Source: Ruminococcus sp.
Lineage (GTDB): Bacteria; Bacillota; Clostridia; Oscillospirales; Ruminococcaceae
DNA length: 64,000 bases
Assembly: GCA_017626015.1 (NCBI GenBank)
Contig: JAGAJO010000001.1
Coordinates: forward strand, 124,001 to 188,000
Direction: 5' to 3'
A program made the translations under genes and the position numbers. The notes beneath the pieces are model-generated. The model did no database searches, was not told the origin of the DNA, and was given only the letters and a program-made list of their open reading frames with translations. This document shows, in pieces, positions 34,753 through 44,100 of this stretch; position 1 is the first letter of the stretch, and each line of letters begins with the position of its first letter.

Positions 34753-36060
34753 TTATTTAGCCATTGCAAAGGCTTTTGCAAGCTGATTTTTTTCCGCAAG
34801 ATCCCTTTTTGCGGGACAGGCATAGGAGCAGGAGCCGCAGTTCATGCAGAGATTTATTTTCAGTCTCAGCAGCGTAGCCTTATCCCGTCTGTCATAAGCC
34901 TTTTCAAATCTTGCCGGCATAAGTCCCAGAGGACAGGCTGCAATACATCTTCCGCAGTTTATGCAGTTGGTCTGCCGGCAGGAATCTACCATGCCTTTTT
35001 TATCCTCAAGCGGTTTTTTAAACGCCAGGACAGCATTGTTTGTCTTTGTCAGGGGAGTTTCGGCATCGTAAACGCACATACCCATCATTGGTCCGCCGCT
35101 GATGATCTTGTGAGCAAATTCCATATTTGCCTCTGCAAATGCAAGCAGCTCGGAATAGGACGTGCCGATAGGCGCAGATACGTTACAGGGAGTTTTCACA
35201 ATGTCTCCGTCAATAGTAAGCCGTCTGGAGACAAGGGGCATTCCCGTTTTTATGTAACTGCTTATAAATGCCGCCGTGGACACGTTCATAACGATGATAC
35301 CCTGATCGGAGGGCAGCTGACCCTCCTTTATTATCCTGCCTGTTGTGTTGAAGGCTATGACCTTTTCCGCTCCCTGCGGATAGGAGGATCTGAGCTTTAC
35401 CACGCTGATGTCTGCGTCGTCCGCTGTTTTTTCCCGCATAAGCCTTATAGCCTCCGGCTTGTTGTCCTCTATGCCTATATAAGCCTTCTCTATTCCTAAG
35501 TATTTTTTCACAAGCCTTATGCCGTCCGCAACGCTGTCCGCTTCCTCGATCATGGTGCGGTAGTCGCTGGTTATGTAAGGCTCGCATTCGGCGGCGTTTA
35601 TCACAAGACTGTCAACGTGACATTTCGCTTCGTTATAATTAAGCTTGATATGGGTTGGGAAGCCCGCACCTCCCAGACCTACGCAGCCGGATTCCCTTAT
35701 CGCCTTGCAAAGGCTTTCCTTGTCAGTGACGTCAGGCGGCTTTACCTCGGGAGAGACCTCCTGTTTGCCGTCCGTCTCGATCTCGACAGCCTTGCAGGTC
35801 CTGCCGTTTGCAAGGAGAATATCCGAGACTGCCATGACCGTTCCCGAGACCGAGGAATGTACAGGCGCAGACATAAACTTATCGCTGTCTCCGATCTTTT
35901 GTCCCACAAGCACCCTGTCCCCCTTTTTGACCAAAGGTTCGCATGGCGCACCCATGCTCTGAGACATGGAGATCCTTACCTTTGCAGGCAGCGGGATCTT
36001 TATGGTCTCGCAATTTTCCGTTCCCTTTTCATGAGGAAGGAACACTCCGTTTAACTTCAT
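34753..36060 (-). CDS. rnfC: Rnf complex subunit RnfC (NADH-binding)
   Basis: Peripheral subunit of 435 residues that reacts with NAD+/NADH. An N-terminal barrel (IPLPAKVRISMSQSMGAPCEPLVKKGD) is followed by the NuoF-like SLBB fold with GLGGAGFPTHIK for NADH/FMN, and two C-terminal 4Fe-4S motifs (CINCGRCIAACP and CMNCGSCSYACP). First structural rnf gene, 33 bases after apbE. Confidence 0.96.
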   Translation of the reverse strand: MKLNGVFLPHEKGTENCETIKIPLPAKVRISMSQSMGAPCEPLVKKGDRVLVGQKIGDSDKFMSAPVHSSVSGTVMAVSDILLANGRTCKAVEIETDGKQEVSPEVKPPDVTDKESLCKAIRESGCVGLGGAGFPTHIKLNYNEAKCHVDSLVINAAECEPYITSDYRTMIEEADSVADGIRLVKKYLGIEKAYIGIEDNKPEAIRLMREKTADDADISVVKLRSSYPQGAEKVIAFNTTGRIIKEGQLPSDQGIIVMNVSTAAFISSYIKTGMPLVSRRLTIDGDIVKTPCNVSAPIGTSYSELLAFAEANMEFAHKIISGGPMMGMCVYDAETPLTKTNNAVLAFKKPLEDKKGMVDSCRQTNCINCGRCIAACPLGLMPARFEKAYDRRDKATLLRLKINLCMNCGSCSYACPAKRDLAEKNQLAKAFAMAK

Positions 36061-36093
36061 AAAAAACCTCCCAAAAAATTTAAATCTATGCTG

Positions 36094-37119
36094 CTACGGA
36101 CGGTCTTTGAATTTAAAGCCTCCGCTTTTAAGCTCTGTGCTGTCCCGGATACTGTCCGAGCAGTAAACATTTCCTTCGGTATCGGCGGCAATAAGCTGTA
36201 TGCTTTCGTCCGACAGCCACCTGTCAAGCTCCTCCGTTCCGCCTATAAATATCCTGGTGGAAAGAAAATCCGACAGCATTCCCTCCGAGCAAATCACCGT
36301 TACGGATGTAAGATCCGTTTCAACGGGATAACCGGAGCTTTCGTCGAAAATGTGTATGTACCGTTTCCCGTCAGCTTCAAAAAATCTCTCGTAGCCTCCC
36401 GATGTGGAAACGAAGCCCTCTTCACAGTCGAATACCGCCATTGTCTCCGAATCGTTTTCGGGGTCGGCGATACTTACCTTGAATACTTCTCCGTCGGGCT
36501 TCTCTCCGTAAAGCAGCGACGAGGATCCGAAGGAGATTATTGCGCATTGGGTTCCCTCACTGTCCAAAACCTTGCTTATCTCGTCAAGGGCAAAGCCTTT
36601 TCCCACTGCGCCGAAATTCACCCTTGCTCCGTTCAGTAGGGTACAGTCGTTCCCGTCAAGTGATATATTGCGGATATCGGCTGTTTTAAGCGCATCAAGT
36701 ATCTTTTCATCTGACGGTACCGACGGGTCGTCTCCGTTGACGTTCCACAGCTCGATAAGCTCCCCCAGAGCGGGATTTACCTTTCCGTACTGTCTGTAAA
36801 GACCGGCAGCGCCGTCGAGCAGTCGGGCGCATTCGTAGGAAAGTACGGCGTGTTTTTCCGTGTTGAGCCTGAAAAGCTCTCCGTTTTCGTCATATGCGCT
36901 GAGCATACCGTCAAGCTCGGAGATCCTTTTCTTTAAGGCGGAAAAATCGCTGTCTCCGTATTTTATCATTACGCAGGGAGCGTCCATAGCGAAAACCTCC
37001 GCCGCATATTTTTCTGAGGATCGAAACGGCGGAATGACGCCCTTCCATTTCAGTAGCCCGACACCCGCTGCGACCGCAGCAGTTGCTGCCAGAAACGCCG
37101 CAGCTGTTTTTCTGTTCAA
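36094..37119 (-). CDS. apbE: FAD:protein FMN transferase ApbE
   Basis: Enzyme that attaches FMN covalently to threonine in RnfG and RnfD, using FAD. The protein is about 341 residues with an N-terminal membrane or signal segment (about 5-25, Ala-rich, no lipobox), then the ApbE fold: VNFGAVGKGFALDEI for FAD and magnesium, STSGGYERFF and HIFDESSGYPVE. The start is set at the TTG at 37119, which has GAGG at good spacing; a GTG nine bases upstream overlaps that site. Heading the rnf genes, it matches their need for flavinylation. Confidence 0.92.
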   Translation of the reverse strand: MNRKTAAAFLAATAAVAAGVGLLKWKGVIPPFRSSEKYAAEVFAMDAPCVMIKYGDSDFSALKKRISELDGMLSAYDENGELFRLNTEKHAVLSYECARLLDGAAGLYRQYGKVNPALGELIELWNVNGDDPSVPSDEKILDALKTADIRNISLDGNDCTLLNGARVNFGAVGKGFALDEISKVLDSEGTQCAIISFGSSSLLYGEKPDGEVFKVSIADPENDSETMAVFDCEEGFVSTSGGYERFFEADGKRYIHIFDESSGYPVETDLTSVTVICSEGMLSDFLSTRIFIGGTEELDRWLSDESIQLIAADTEGNVYCSDSIRDSTELKSGGFKFKDRP

Positions 37120-37147
37120 TCTGCGCACCTCTGTTCGTAATTTTTCA

Positions 37148-37176
37148 TTGACCTTTAAAATTTTATGTGTTATAAT
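37148..37176 (+). promoter_or_regulatory. Plus-strand promoter between apbE and the XRE regulator
   Basis: TTGACC (37148-37153), 17-bp spacer, TATAAT (37171-37176) on the plus strand. It fires into the 3' end of the minus-strand XRE gene; no plus-strand gene with a ribosome site follows until 37949. The inverted repeat GTCGGA...TCCGAC lies just downstream (about 37183-37208). Possible antisense RNA. Confidence 0.6.
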
Positions 37177-37212
37177 AAATATGTCGGATATACGGAAAAA
37201 TTCTCCGACGGA

Positions 37213-37839
37213 TCATAAAACATCGGTTATAAGCATTTTTTCGCATTCTTCAATGAACGCTCTCAGCTCTCCGCTATACTCTACGGGGATCTCAAGGCAT
37301 TTAAGGTTTACAGATCTGCTGTTTTTGAGAAAATCCCGCAGGAATGAGGGAGCAGAGCTGATTATTTCCGCCGATCTGCGTACCGCAAAATCGTAATCTG
37401 TTTTAAAGATTTTGTCTGTGTTGCGGGGATTGGCTTTGTACAGCGTTCTTATAAGCATATAAACGCATAGCTTAAGGCAGCCTTCGATACCTGTTTCCAG
37501 CTCATGAGATCCTGAGGACTCTGCGATGGCCTTGAGCAGCATATTATCCACTTCAAACCCAGGCGGATGATCCGCCGCTCCGCAAAGCGGGATCTGCTCC
37601 GGATTGCCGAAAACAGATTCGTAAGATACGCCGTAGTAGCGTATCAAAGCAACGATCTGAGTTGTGCTGACGGATTTTTTCCCTCTTTCAACAGCTGAAA
37701 GAAACGACTGTGTGATACCTGTATCCTCCGCAGCCTGCTTCTGGGTGATCCCCTTTTTTTGTCTTATACCTCTGAGCCGTGCGCCTACGTCCTGCATATA
37801 ATTCCGACAGGCGTCAACGCAGCCATGTTTTTCCGGCAT
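37213..37839 (-). CDS. XRE family transcriptional regulator
   Basis: DNA-binding regulator of 208 residues. An N-terminal Cro/C1-type helix-turn-helix at about 18-75 (VGARLRGIRQKKGITQKQAAEDTGITQSFLSAVERGKKSVS) is followed by a 130-residue helical C-terminal domain with no family I can name. GGGGTG precedes the ATG, and a consensus promoter lies upstream. It is just upstream of apbE-rnf and may regulate it. Confidence 0.85.
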   Translation of the reverse strand: MPEKHGCVDACRNYMQDVGARLRGIRQKKGITQKQAAEDTGITQSFLSAVERGKKSVSTTQIVALIRYYGVSYESVFGNPEQIPLCGAADHPPGFEVDNMLLKAIAESSGSHELETGIEGCLKLCVYMLIRTLYKANPRNTDKIFKTDYDFAVRRSAEIISSAPSFLRDFLKNSRSVNLKCLEIPVEYSGELRAFIEECEKMLITDVL

Positions 37840-37874
37840 AACTTGTCACCCCGCAAAAAATGTCGTTAACTTTT

Positions 37875-37903
37875 ATTATACTATAAATTTTTGAATTTGT
37901 AAA
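37875..37903 (-). promoter_or_regulatory. Promoter of the XRE regulator
   Basis: Minus-strand TTTACA (37898-37903), 17-bp spacer, TATAAT (37875-37880). Confidence 0.8.
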
Positions 37904-37948
37904 TAGATTTTGATGAAATCGTACGAAAATTATGAAAGGATACGTTTT

Positions 37949-38584
37949 ATGAAAGGTTACAGAATTGCTTTTATCCGCCACGGAATGACCGAGGCAAATG
38001 AGGACGGCAGATATATCGGCGTTACCGACCTGCCTCTCAGCAGCGGGGGGGCGCAGCAGCTTTTTGATAAGATCGAAAAATATGATTATCCCAGCGTTCA
38101 GAAGCTTTACCTCTCGCCGACCAAAAGATGCAGACAGACGGCGTCTATACTTCTTCCTGACAGCTACACTGCCGAACTGCCCGAGCTTCGTGAAATGGAT
38201 TTCGGCAGCTTTGAGAACAAAAAGGCGGAGGAGCTTATCGAGCTTCCCGAGTACAAGCAGTTTATAAAGGGAGGGCTTGACAATCCGCCTCCCGGAGGAG
38301 AATCCATACGAGAGGTAGTGACCCGCTGTTATGAGGCGGTAAAGATCATCATTTCGGACATGATGTACGAGGGGCTGACCAATACTGCGGTCATTACCCA
38401 CGGCGGTATCATTATGAATATGATGAGCTGCTTCGGGGTCCCCAAGGCTAAGCCTATGGAGTTTGCCTGTGATTTCGGCGAGGGCTTCGAGGTGCTGGTC
38501 ACGGCGTCCATGTGGCAGCGATCGGAAGCCTTTGAGATACTGGGAAGATACCCTTACAGCCGTCAGGAGAATACAGAGGAGTAG
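37949..38584 (+). CDS. Histidine phosphatase family protein
   Basis: Phosphoglycerate-mutase-like phosphatase of 211 residues. The catalytic RHG motif is in IAFIRHGMTEAN (His at about 10), with the second Arg in SPTKRCRQTA, a Glu in LPELREMDFGSFENK, and the second catalytic His in AVITHGGIIMNM. The substrate cannot be told; alpha-ribazole phosphatase and general phosphatases share the fold. The ATG at 37949 has GAAAGGA upstream; an earlier in-frame ATG at 37910 does not. Confidence 0.9.
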   Translation: MKGYRIAFIRHGMTEANEDGRYIGVTDLPLSSGGAQQLFDKIEKYDYPSVQKLYLSPTKRCRQTASILLPDSYTAELPELREMDFGSFENKKAEELIELPEYKQFIKGGLDNPPPGGESIREVVTRCYEAVKIIISDMMYEGLTNTAVITHGGIIMNMMSCFGVPKAKPMEFACDFGEGFEVLVTASMWQRSEAFEILGRYPYSRQENTEE

Positions 38585-38599
38585 AGGAGGAAAAGGGCA

Positions 38600-39430
38600 A
38601 TGACGGACAGGCAGATAAAGCGCCTGGCAAGGGAGCGTATCGGCTCAAACGGAGGCGACTGCATATCCTTTATAGTGTTTTTGTTTGCTGTCATAGCTTT
38701 CTTTGTTATGTGCGAGCTGACGGTCTTTACATTTCTCCAAAAGTATAAAATGGGCTGGATCTTTGATGTCCGCCTGATCTTCAGAAACCGTATGGTTATG
38801 CTCTTCTGGCTGACAAAAACATTGTCGGAAATAATCATGCTTACGCCCGAGCTAATTCTGGTGCGGCGGCTTTTTGTGGACGTTGCTGTTGGAGGGCGCA
38901 TTTCGGATACCAGGCAGTATATTTCCGCCCATTCCTTTTCATATTACGGAAAGGCTCTTTACTCGTCCTTTATACATAATCTTGTCAAGGTTTTTGCGGC
39001 TGTGCCGGGATTTGTTTCAGCCTATGGGGTCTATTATTGGGGTTATGTATGCAGCTTTGACCAGCTTACGTCGGCGGGGCTTTTCTGTCTTATGATCTGT
39101 CTGGGATTTACCGTCGTGTGGATAGGCGCTGCGGCGCACTATTATATTTCTCTGGCGCTTACGCCTTATATTATGGCGCTGAACCCCCGCACCAATGTTT
39201 TTGACGCCTGCGACCTGTCTGTAAAGCTCATGGACGGCAGACATATGAGGTACATAAAATTTATGGCGTCGTTTATAAAGTTTACTCCCACGATCCTGCT
39301 TGTTTATCCGTTCTTTGCGATATATCCGTACTTTCAGGTTTGCTATACCATGCTCATGCTGGAGTTTCTCGGGGATTACGGTCAGGATAAAATGCCGGGA
39401 ATGATAAAAAGGTGGAGGAAGTACAGTTGA
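38600..39430 (+). CDS. Multi-pass membrane protein of unknown function
   Basis: A 276-residue protein with a basic N-terminus (MTDRQIKRLARERIG) and about five or six membrane helices: near 20-45, 65-85, 130-150, 165-195 and 230-260. The layout resembles DUF975-type integral membrane proteins, but I cannot confirm this. GAGGAGG precedes the ATG. It lies 15 bases after the histidine phosphatase and its stop overlaps the next start, so the three genes form one unit. Confidence 0.65.
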   Translation: MTDRQIKRLARERIGSNGGDCISFIVFLFAVIAFFVMCELTVFTFLQKYKMGWIFDVRLIFRNRMVMLFWLTKTLSEIIMLTPELILVRRLFVDVAVGGRISDTRQYISAHSFSYYGKALYSSFIHNLVKVFAAVPGFVSAYGVYYWGYVCSFDQLTSAGLFCLMICLGFTVVWIGAAAHYYISLALTPYIMALNPRTNVFDACDLSVKLMDGRHMRYIKFMASFIKFTPTILLVYPFFAIYPYFQVCYTMLMLEFLGDYGQDKMPGMIKRWRKYS

Positions 39431-40302
39431 GCGTTTATTCCCGTAAGGCGGTAGTTGTGCAGCGCTGCCTCAATATAACGGCTGCCGAGGACGGCAAAAG
39501 GCTTGGGGATGTGCTGAGAGAAAGAGGCTTTTCCCGCAGACTTATAGCAAGACTCAAAAGAACGGAAAACGGTATCACCAGAAACGGTAGGATCGTCCGC
39601 ACGATCGATGCGGTATATGCAGGGGACGTCATTAAGATCTGCGAGGAGCAGGGTGAACCCCCCAGGGCTAATCCTATGCTAAATGTTCCGTCGCTTTATG
39701 AGGACGAGGACGTTATCGTATTTTCAAAGCCGGTGGGAATGCCCGTTCATCAGTCTGTCCGGCATTGCGGCGATACTCTTGCGAATTTCTTTGCGGTGAG
39801 GTGTCCGGGACTGGTTTTCCGCCCGGTGAACAGGCTGGACAGGGATACCAGCGGCTGTGTGGTGTGCGCAAAAAATCAAAGGGCTGCTCATTTTCTTCAA
39901 AGCAGAGTTGAAAAGGTATACTGCGGACTTATAAAGTCACCGCTGATCAGCGGCGGCAGGATATGCGTACCTATTGCAAGGGAGAAGGAGTCGATAATCC
40001 TGCGCTGCGTCCGGGAGGACGGACGTTATGCTGCGACCTGCTGGAGGGTCGTAAGGCGAATAAATGATTATGCGCTGTGTGAATTTTACCTCGAAACAGG
40101 GCGTACTCATCAGATAAGAGTACACATGGCGCATATCGGCTATCCGCTTATCGGAGACAGAATGTACGGCGGCGACACGTCGCTGATGTCAGGTCAGGCT
40201 CTTCACTGCTGCGAGGTCAGATTTACAAGACTCTCCGACGGGAAGTGCATAACGGTAAGATCCGAACCGGATTTTGAAAAAATCTTTAAAGAAAATAATT
40301 AA
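39427..40302 (+). CDS. RluA family pseudouridine synthase
   Basis: RNA pseudouridine synthase of 291 residues. A short S4-like N-terminal domain (GKRLGDVLRERGFSRRLIARLKR) is followed by the catalytic core with the Asp in NRLDRDTSGCV and the later motifs ETGRTHQIRVHMAHIGYPLIGD. Substrate (23S rRNA or tRNA) is not predictable from this alone. The TTG start at 39427 shares bases with the stop of the membrane-protein gene, and GGAGGA lies eight bases before it. Confidence 0.92.
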   Translation: MSVYSRKAVVVQRCLNITAAEDGKRLGDVLRERGFSRRLIARLKRTENGITRNGRIVRTIDAVYAGDVIKICEEQGEPPRANPMLNVPSLYEDEDVIVFSKPVGMPVHQSVRHCGDTLANFFAVRCPGLVFRPVNRLDRDTSGCVVCAKNQRAAHFLQSRVEKVYCGLIKSPLISGGRICVPIAREKESIILRCVREDGRYAATCWRVVRRINDYALCEFYLETGRTHQIRVHMAHIGYPLIGDRMYGGDTSLMSGQALHCCEVRFTRLSDGKCITVRSEPDFEKIFKENN

Positions 40303-40451
40303 GTTAATAAGCAATAACGGAGGACAACTCAGACTTCTGTATTCCGGACAAAAGTACGATGTTTTGTTATAATTAAAACGTTTGATCGTTAAATTTGATC
40401 TCTGTGCATAACGGATATTAGCTATCGACTTAAATTCAAAGGAGCATAATT

Positions 40452-40958
40452 ATGAAACCTATTTTTTTGTGCGGCTTTATGGGCTGCGGAAAATCAACCG
40501 TTGGAAGGATACTGGCGAAAAAGCTTGGCTGCGGCTGCGTTGATCTGGACAAATATATTGAAGACGGCGAGGGTATGAAGATACCTGAGATATTTGCGAA
40601 AAAGGGAGAGCCGTATTTCCGTGAGCTTGAAACGAAGGCTCTTGCGGAGTTTGGCAGTAAAGGCGGTATAGCAGCTACCGGAGGCGGTGCTCTGCTTACC
40701 GAAAAAAACGGCGAGACTGCGAAGAAGGCTGGAATGGTCGTTTTTATTGACACCGATTTCGACATCTGCTACAATCGTATCAAGGACGATCCCCACAGAC
40801 CGCTGGCGTATAATTCCACTAAGGAGCAGCTTCGTGAGCGTTTTGATCATCGCAGACCACTTTACACGGCAAATTCTCATTTCCGTGTGGAGGGAAAAGG
40901 CTCTCCTGCCGCTATTGCCGACAGTATCTGTGAGCTTTACAGGAGGTTTGAGAAATAA
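40452..40958 (+). CDS. aroK: Shikimate kinase
   Basis: Phosphorylates shikimate with ATP in the route to chorismate and the aromatic amino acids; 168 residues. Walker A is GFMGCGKSTVG (about 8-18); the shikimate-binding Asp is in VDLDKYIE, an Arg in YFRELETKAL, GGG in ATGGGALL, and the lid in DPHRPLAYN. AAAGGAG precedes the ATG. It is unlinked to other aro genes here. Confidence 0.95.
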   Translation: MKPIFLCGFMGCGKSTVGRILAKKLGCGCVDLDKYIEDGEGMKIPEIFAKKGEPYFRELETKALAEFGSKGGIAATGGGALLTEKNGETAKKAGMVVFIDTDFDICYNRIKDDPHRPLAYNSTKEQLRERFDHRRPLYTANSHFRVEGKGSPAAIADSICELYRRFEK

Positions 40959-41015
40959 AGGCAATACCGCACAACCACCGCCTGACGGCTTTGTGTACTT
41001 TTTGCGGTATTGCCT
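40959..41015. repeat. Palindromic repeat, family B, copy 1
   Basis: AGGCAATACCGCA (40959-40971) is exactly complementary to TGCGGTATTGCCT (41003-41015). It starts right after the aroK stop. The same arms recur at 52810-52850. It may also act as a terminator. Confidence 0.75.
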
Positions 41016-41035
41016 AAAAAATAATAACGTTTAAA

Positions 41036-41061
41036 AGAGCGGACCCGATCCGCTCTTTTTT
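41036..41061 (+). terminator. Terminator of aroK
   Basis: AGAGCGGA (41036-41043) pairs with TCCGCTCT (41049-41056), followed by TTTTT. Confidence 0.85.
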
Positions 41062-41072
41062 GATGTAAGCAC

Positions 41073-41112
41073 AAAAACAGCCGCACTCATGATAAGTGCG
41101 GCTGTTTGTTTT
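41073..41112. terminator. Bidirectional terminator between aroK and PFOR
   Basis: ACAGCCGCACT (41078-41088) pairs with AGTGCGGCTGT (41095-41105). T-rich tails exist on both strands; it closes the convergent PFOR gene. Confidence 0.85.
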
Positions 41113-41134
41113 ATTTAAGGAATGAGACCTCTGA

Positions 41135-44100
41135 TCACTTTTCCTCGTTGTTGTAAAGCTTAGCATATCTGAGCAGATAATCGTATCTGTCCTGAGCGTT
41201 CTTTACAGCCTTGTCAAAGAGCTTTTCTGCTCTCTCGGGGTTCTGTCTTGCAAGAGCGTTGTATCTTACCTCGCCCATGATGAACTCCTTATAATCAGCA
41301 GTAGGTGCCTTGGAATCCAGCATAAACGGATTCTTGCCCTGCTCCTTGAGACGGGGATCGAATCTGTACAGATGCCAGTAGCCTGCCTGAACAGCCTTCT
41401 TCTCCTCGGTCTGAGCGATCTTCATGCCGCCCTTGATACCGTGGTTGATACAAGGAGCGTAACCGATGATGATAGAAGGTCCGTTATAGGACTCAGCCTC
41501 GTGGATAGCCTTGAGGCACTGGTTCATATCTGCGCCCATTGCAACGTGAGCAACATATACATAACCGTAGGACATTGCAATACCTGCAAGATCCTTCTTC
41601 TTTACTTCCTTTCCGGCAGCGGCAAACTGTGCGATAGCTCCGGTAGGAGTTGCCTTTGAGGACTGTCCGCCTGTGTTGGAGTAAACCTCAGTATCGAATA
41701 CAAAGATATTTACGTCCTCGCCGGAAGCGATAACGTGGTCAACGCCGGAGAATCCGATGTCGTAAGCCCAGCCGTCTCCGCCGAATATCCACATGGACTT
41801 CTTTGCAAGATAATCTGCGTCCTTAAGGATCTCGTCAGCGGCAGCGCTCTTGGACTTCTTGAGAGCTGCGACGAGCTTAGCGGTTGCAGCCTTGTTCTTT
41901 GCGCCGTCGTTTACAGTTTCCAGGTATTCCTCGCAAGCTGTCTTGAGAGCGGCAGATCTTGCGTTCTTGGAAAGCTCAAGAACCTTGGCGATAGTTCTGT
42001 TTCTGATAGTGGACTGAGCAAGGAACATACCGTAGCCGTACTCAGCGTTATCCTCAAACAGTGAGTTAGCCCATGCCGGACCCTTGCCTTCCTTGTTTGT
42101 TGTGTAAGGAGTAGAAGGTGCGGAACCGCCCCAGATAGAGGAGCATCCTGTTGCGTTTGCAATGTACATTCTGTCTCCGAAGAGCTGAGTGATGAGCTTA
42201 GCGTAAGGAGTTTCTCCGCAGCCTGCGCATGCGCCTGAGAATTCAAGCAGCGGCTGCTTGAACTGTGAACCCTTGACGGTGGTCTCCTTGAACTTTTCGA
42301 GTACCTCGGGCTTTTCTGCAAGTGTAAGACCGTAGTTGAATACCTCCTGCTCTGCGATCTGAGTTTCCAGAGGCATCATGCTGAGAGCCTTCTCGCCCTT
42401 CTTGCCGGGACATACGTTTACGCATGAGCCGCAGCCTGTGCAGTCGAGAGCGGACATTGTCATAACGAAGTTGTAGCCGGGCATACCTGTCATAGCTACA
42501 GCCTTTTCCTGAGCAAGCTTGGGAGCCTTTTTAAGCTCAGCGTCGGTCATAACAACGGGTCTGATTACTGCGTGAGGACATACATACGAGCAGAAGTTAC
42601 ACTGGATGCAGTTTGTGCTGTTCCATGAAGGAACGTCAACTGCAATGCCTCTCTTCTCGAAAGCAGCAGAACCCTGGGGGAATACGCCGTCTGCCATGTG
42701 TGTGAATGTTGAAACAGGCAGCTTGTCGCCCTCCTGAGCGTTGCAGGGGATCTGAATGTTGTTTACGAAATCCTGAAGGGTCTTGTTATTGTTCTTAACG
42801 GCAGCCATACCCATAGCGGAATCCTTGGCGTTCTTCCACTTTTCGGGAACCTTGACCTCGTGTACCTGCTGGCAGCCTGCGTCGATAGCGTCATGGTTCA
42901 TCTTGACGATAGCGTCGCCCTTCTTGGAGTAGGAAGCTGTAGCAGCGTCCTTCATATACTTGATAGCATCGTCGATAGGAATGATATTTGCAAGCTTGAA
43001 GAATGCAGACTGGAGAACCGTGTTGATCCTGTTTCCGAGACCGATCTCCTTACCGATCTTGATACCGTTGATAGTATAGAGCTTGATTCCGTTCTCAGCG
43101 ATATATCTCTTTACCTGTCCGGGGAGGTGCTTGTCAAGCTCCTTATCGTCCCACTGGCAGTTGAGCAGGAAGGTTCCGCCCGGCTTGATATCCTGTACCA
43201 TGTTGTACTTGGTGATATAAGCCTCGTTGTGGCAGGCGACAAAATCAGCCTGATTGATAAGATATGTGGACTTGATAGGAGTCTTTCCGAATCTCAGGTG
43301 AGAAACCGTTACGCCGCCCGACTTCTTGGAGTCGTATGCGAAATAAGCCTGAGCGTACAGATCGGTGTGGTCGCCGATGATCTTGATGGAGTTCTTGTTT
43401 GCTCCGACTGTACCGTCAGCGCCCAGTCCCCAGAACTTGCAGGCGGTAGTGCCGGCAGGAGCGGAGTCAAGCTTACCTTCGGATTCAAGAGAAAGATTTG
43501 TAACGTCGTCGTTGATGCCGATAGTGAATCTGGGCTTGTAGGTATCCTTCCAGCTTGCGTTCCAGTAAACAGCCTTGATCTGGTCGGGAGTGGTATCCTT
43601 GGAGCCGAGTCCGTATCTGCCGGTCGCAACGGGAACGTCATGGAACTGAGTGCCCTTGAGAGCTGCAACAACGTCAAGATAAAGAGGCTCACCCTGAGAG
43701 CCGGGTTCCTTTGTTCTGTCAAGAACGGAGATCTGCTCGCAGGTCGCAGGGATTGCTTCAACAAGCTTCTCGGCAACGAAAGGTCTGTAAAGTCTTACCT
43801 TGACAAGACCGAGCTTTGTGCCTTCGTTTGCGTTGAGGTAATCGATAGTCTCCTCGATAGTGTCACATACCGAGCCCATAGCTACGATAACGTGAGTAGC
43901 GTCGGGAGCGCCGTAGTAGTTGAACAGCTTGTAGTCGGTGCCGATTTTCGCATTGACCTTGTTCATATATTCCTCAACTATTCCGGGAATAGCGTCATAG
44001 TAGGGGTTGCAGGCTTCTCTTGCCTGGAAGAAGATATCAGGGTTCTGAGCTGTACCCTTGAGTACGGGGTGCTCAGGATTGAGAGCGTTCTTTCTGAACT

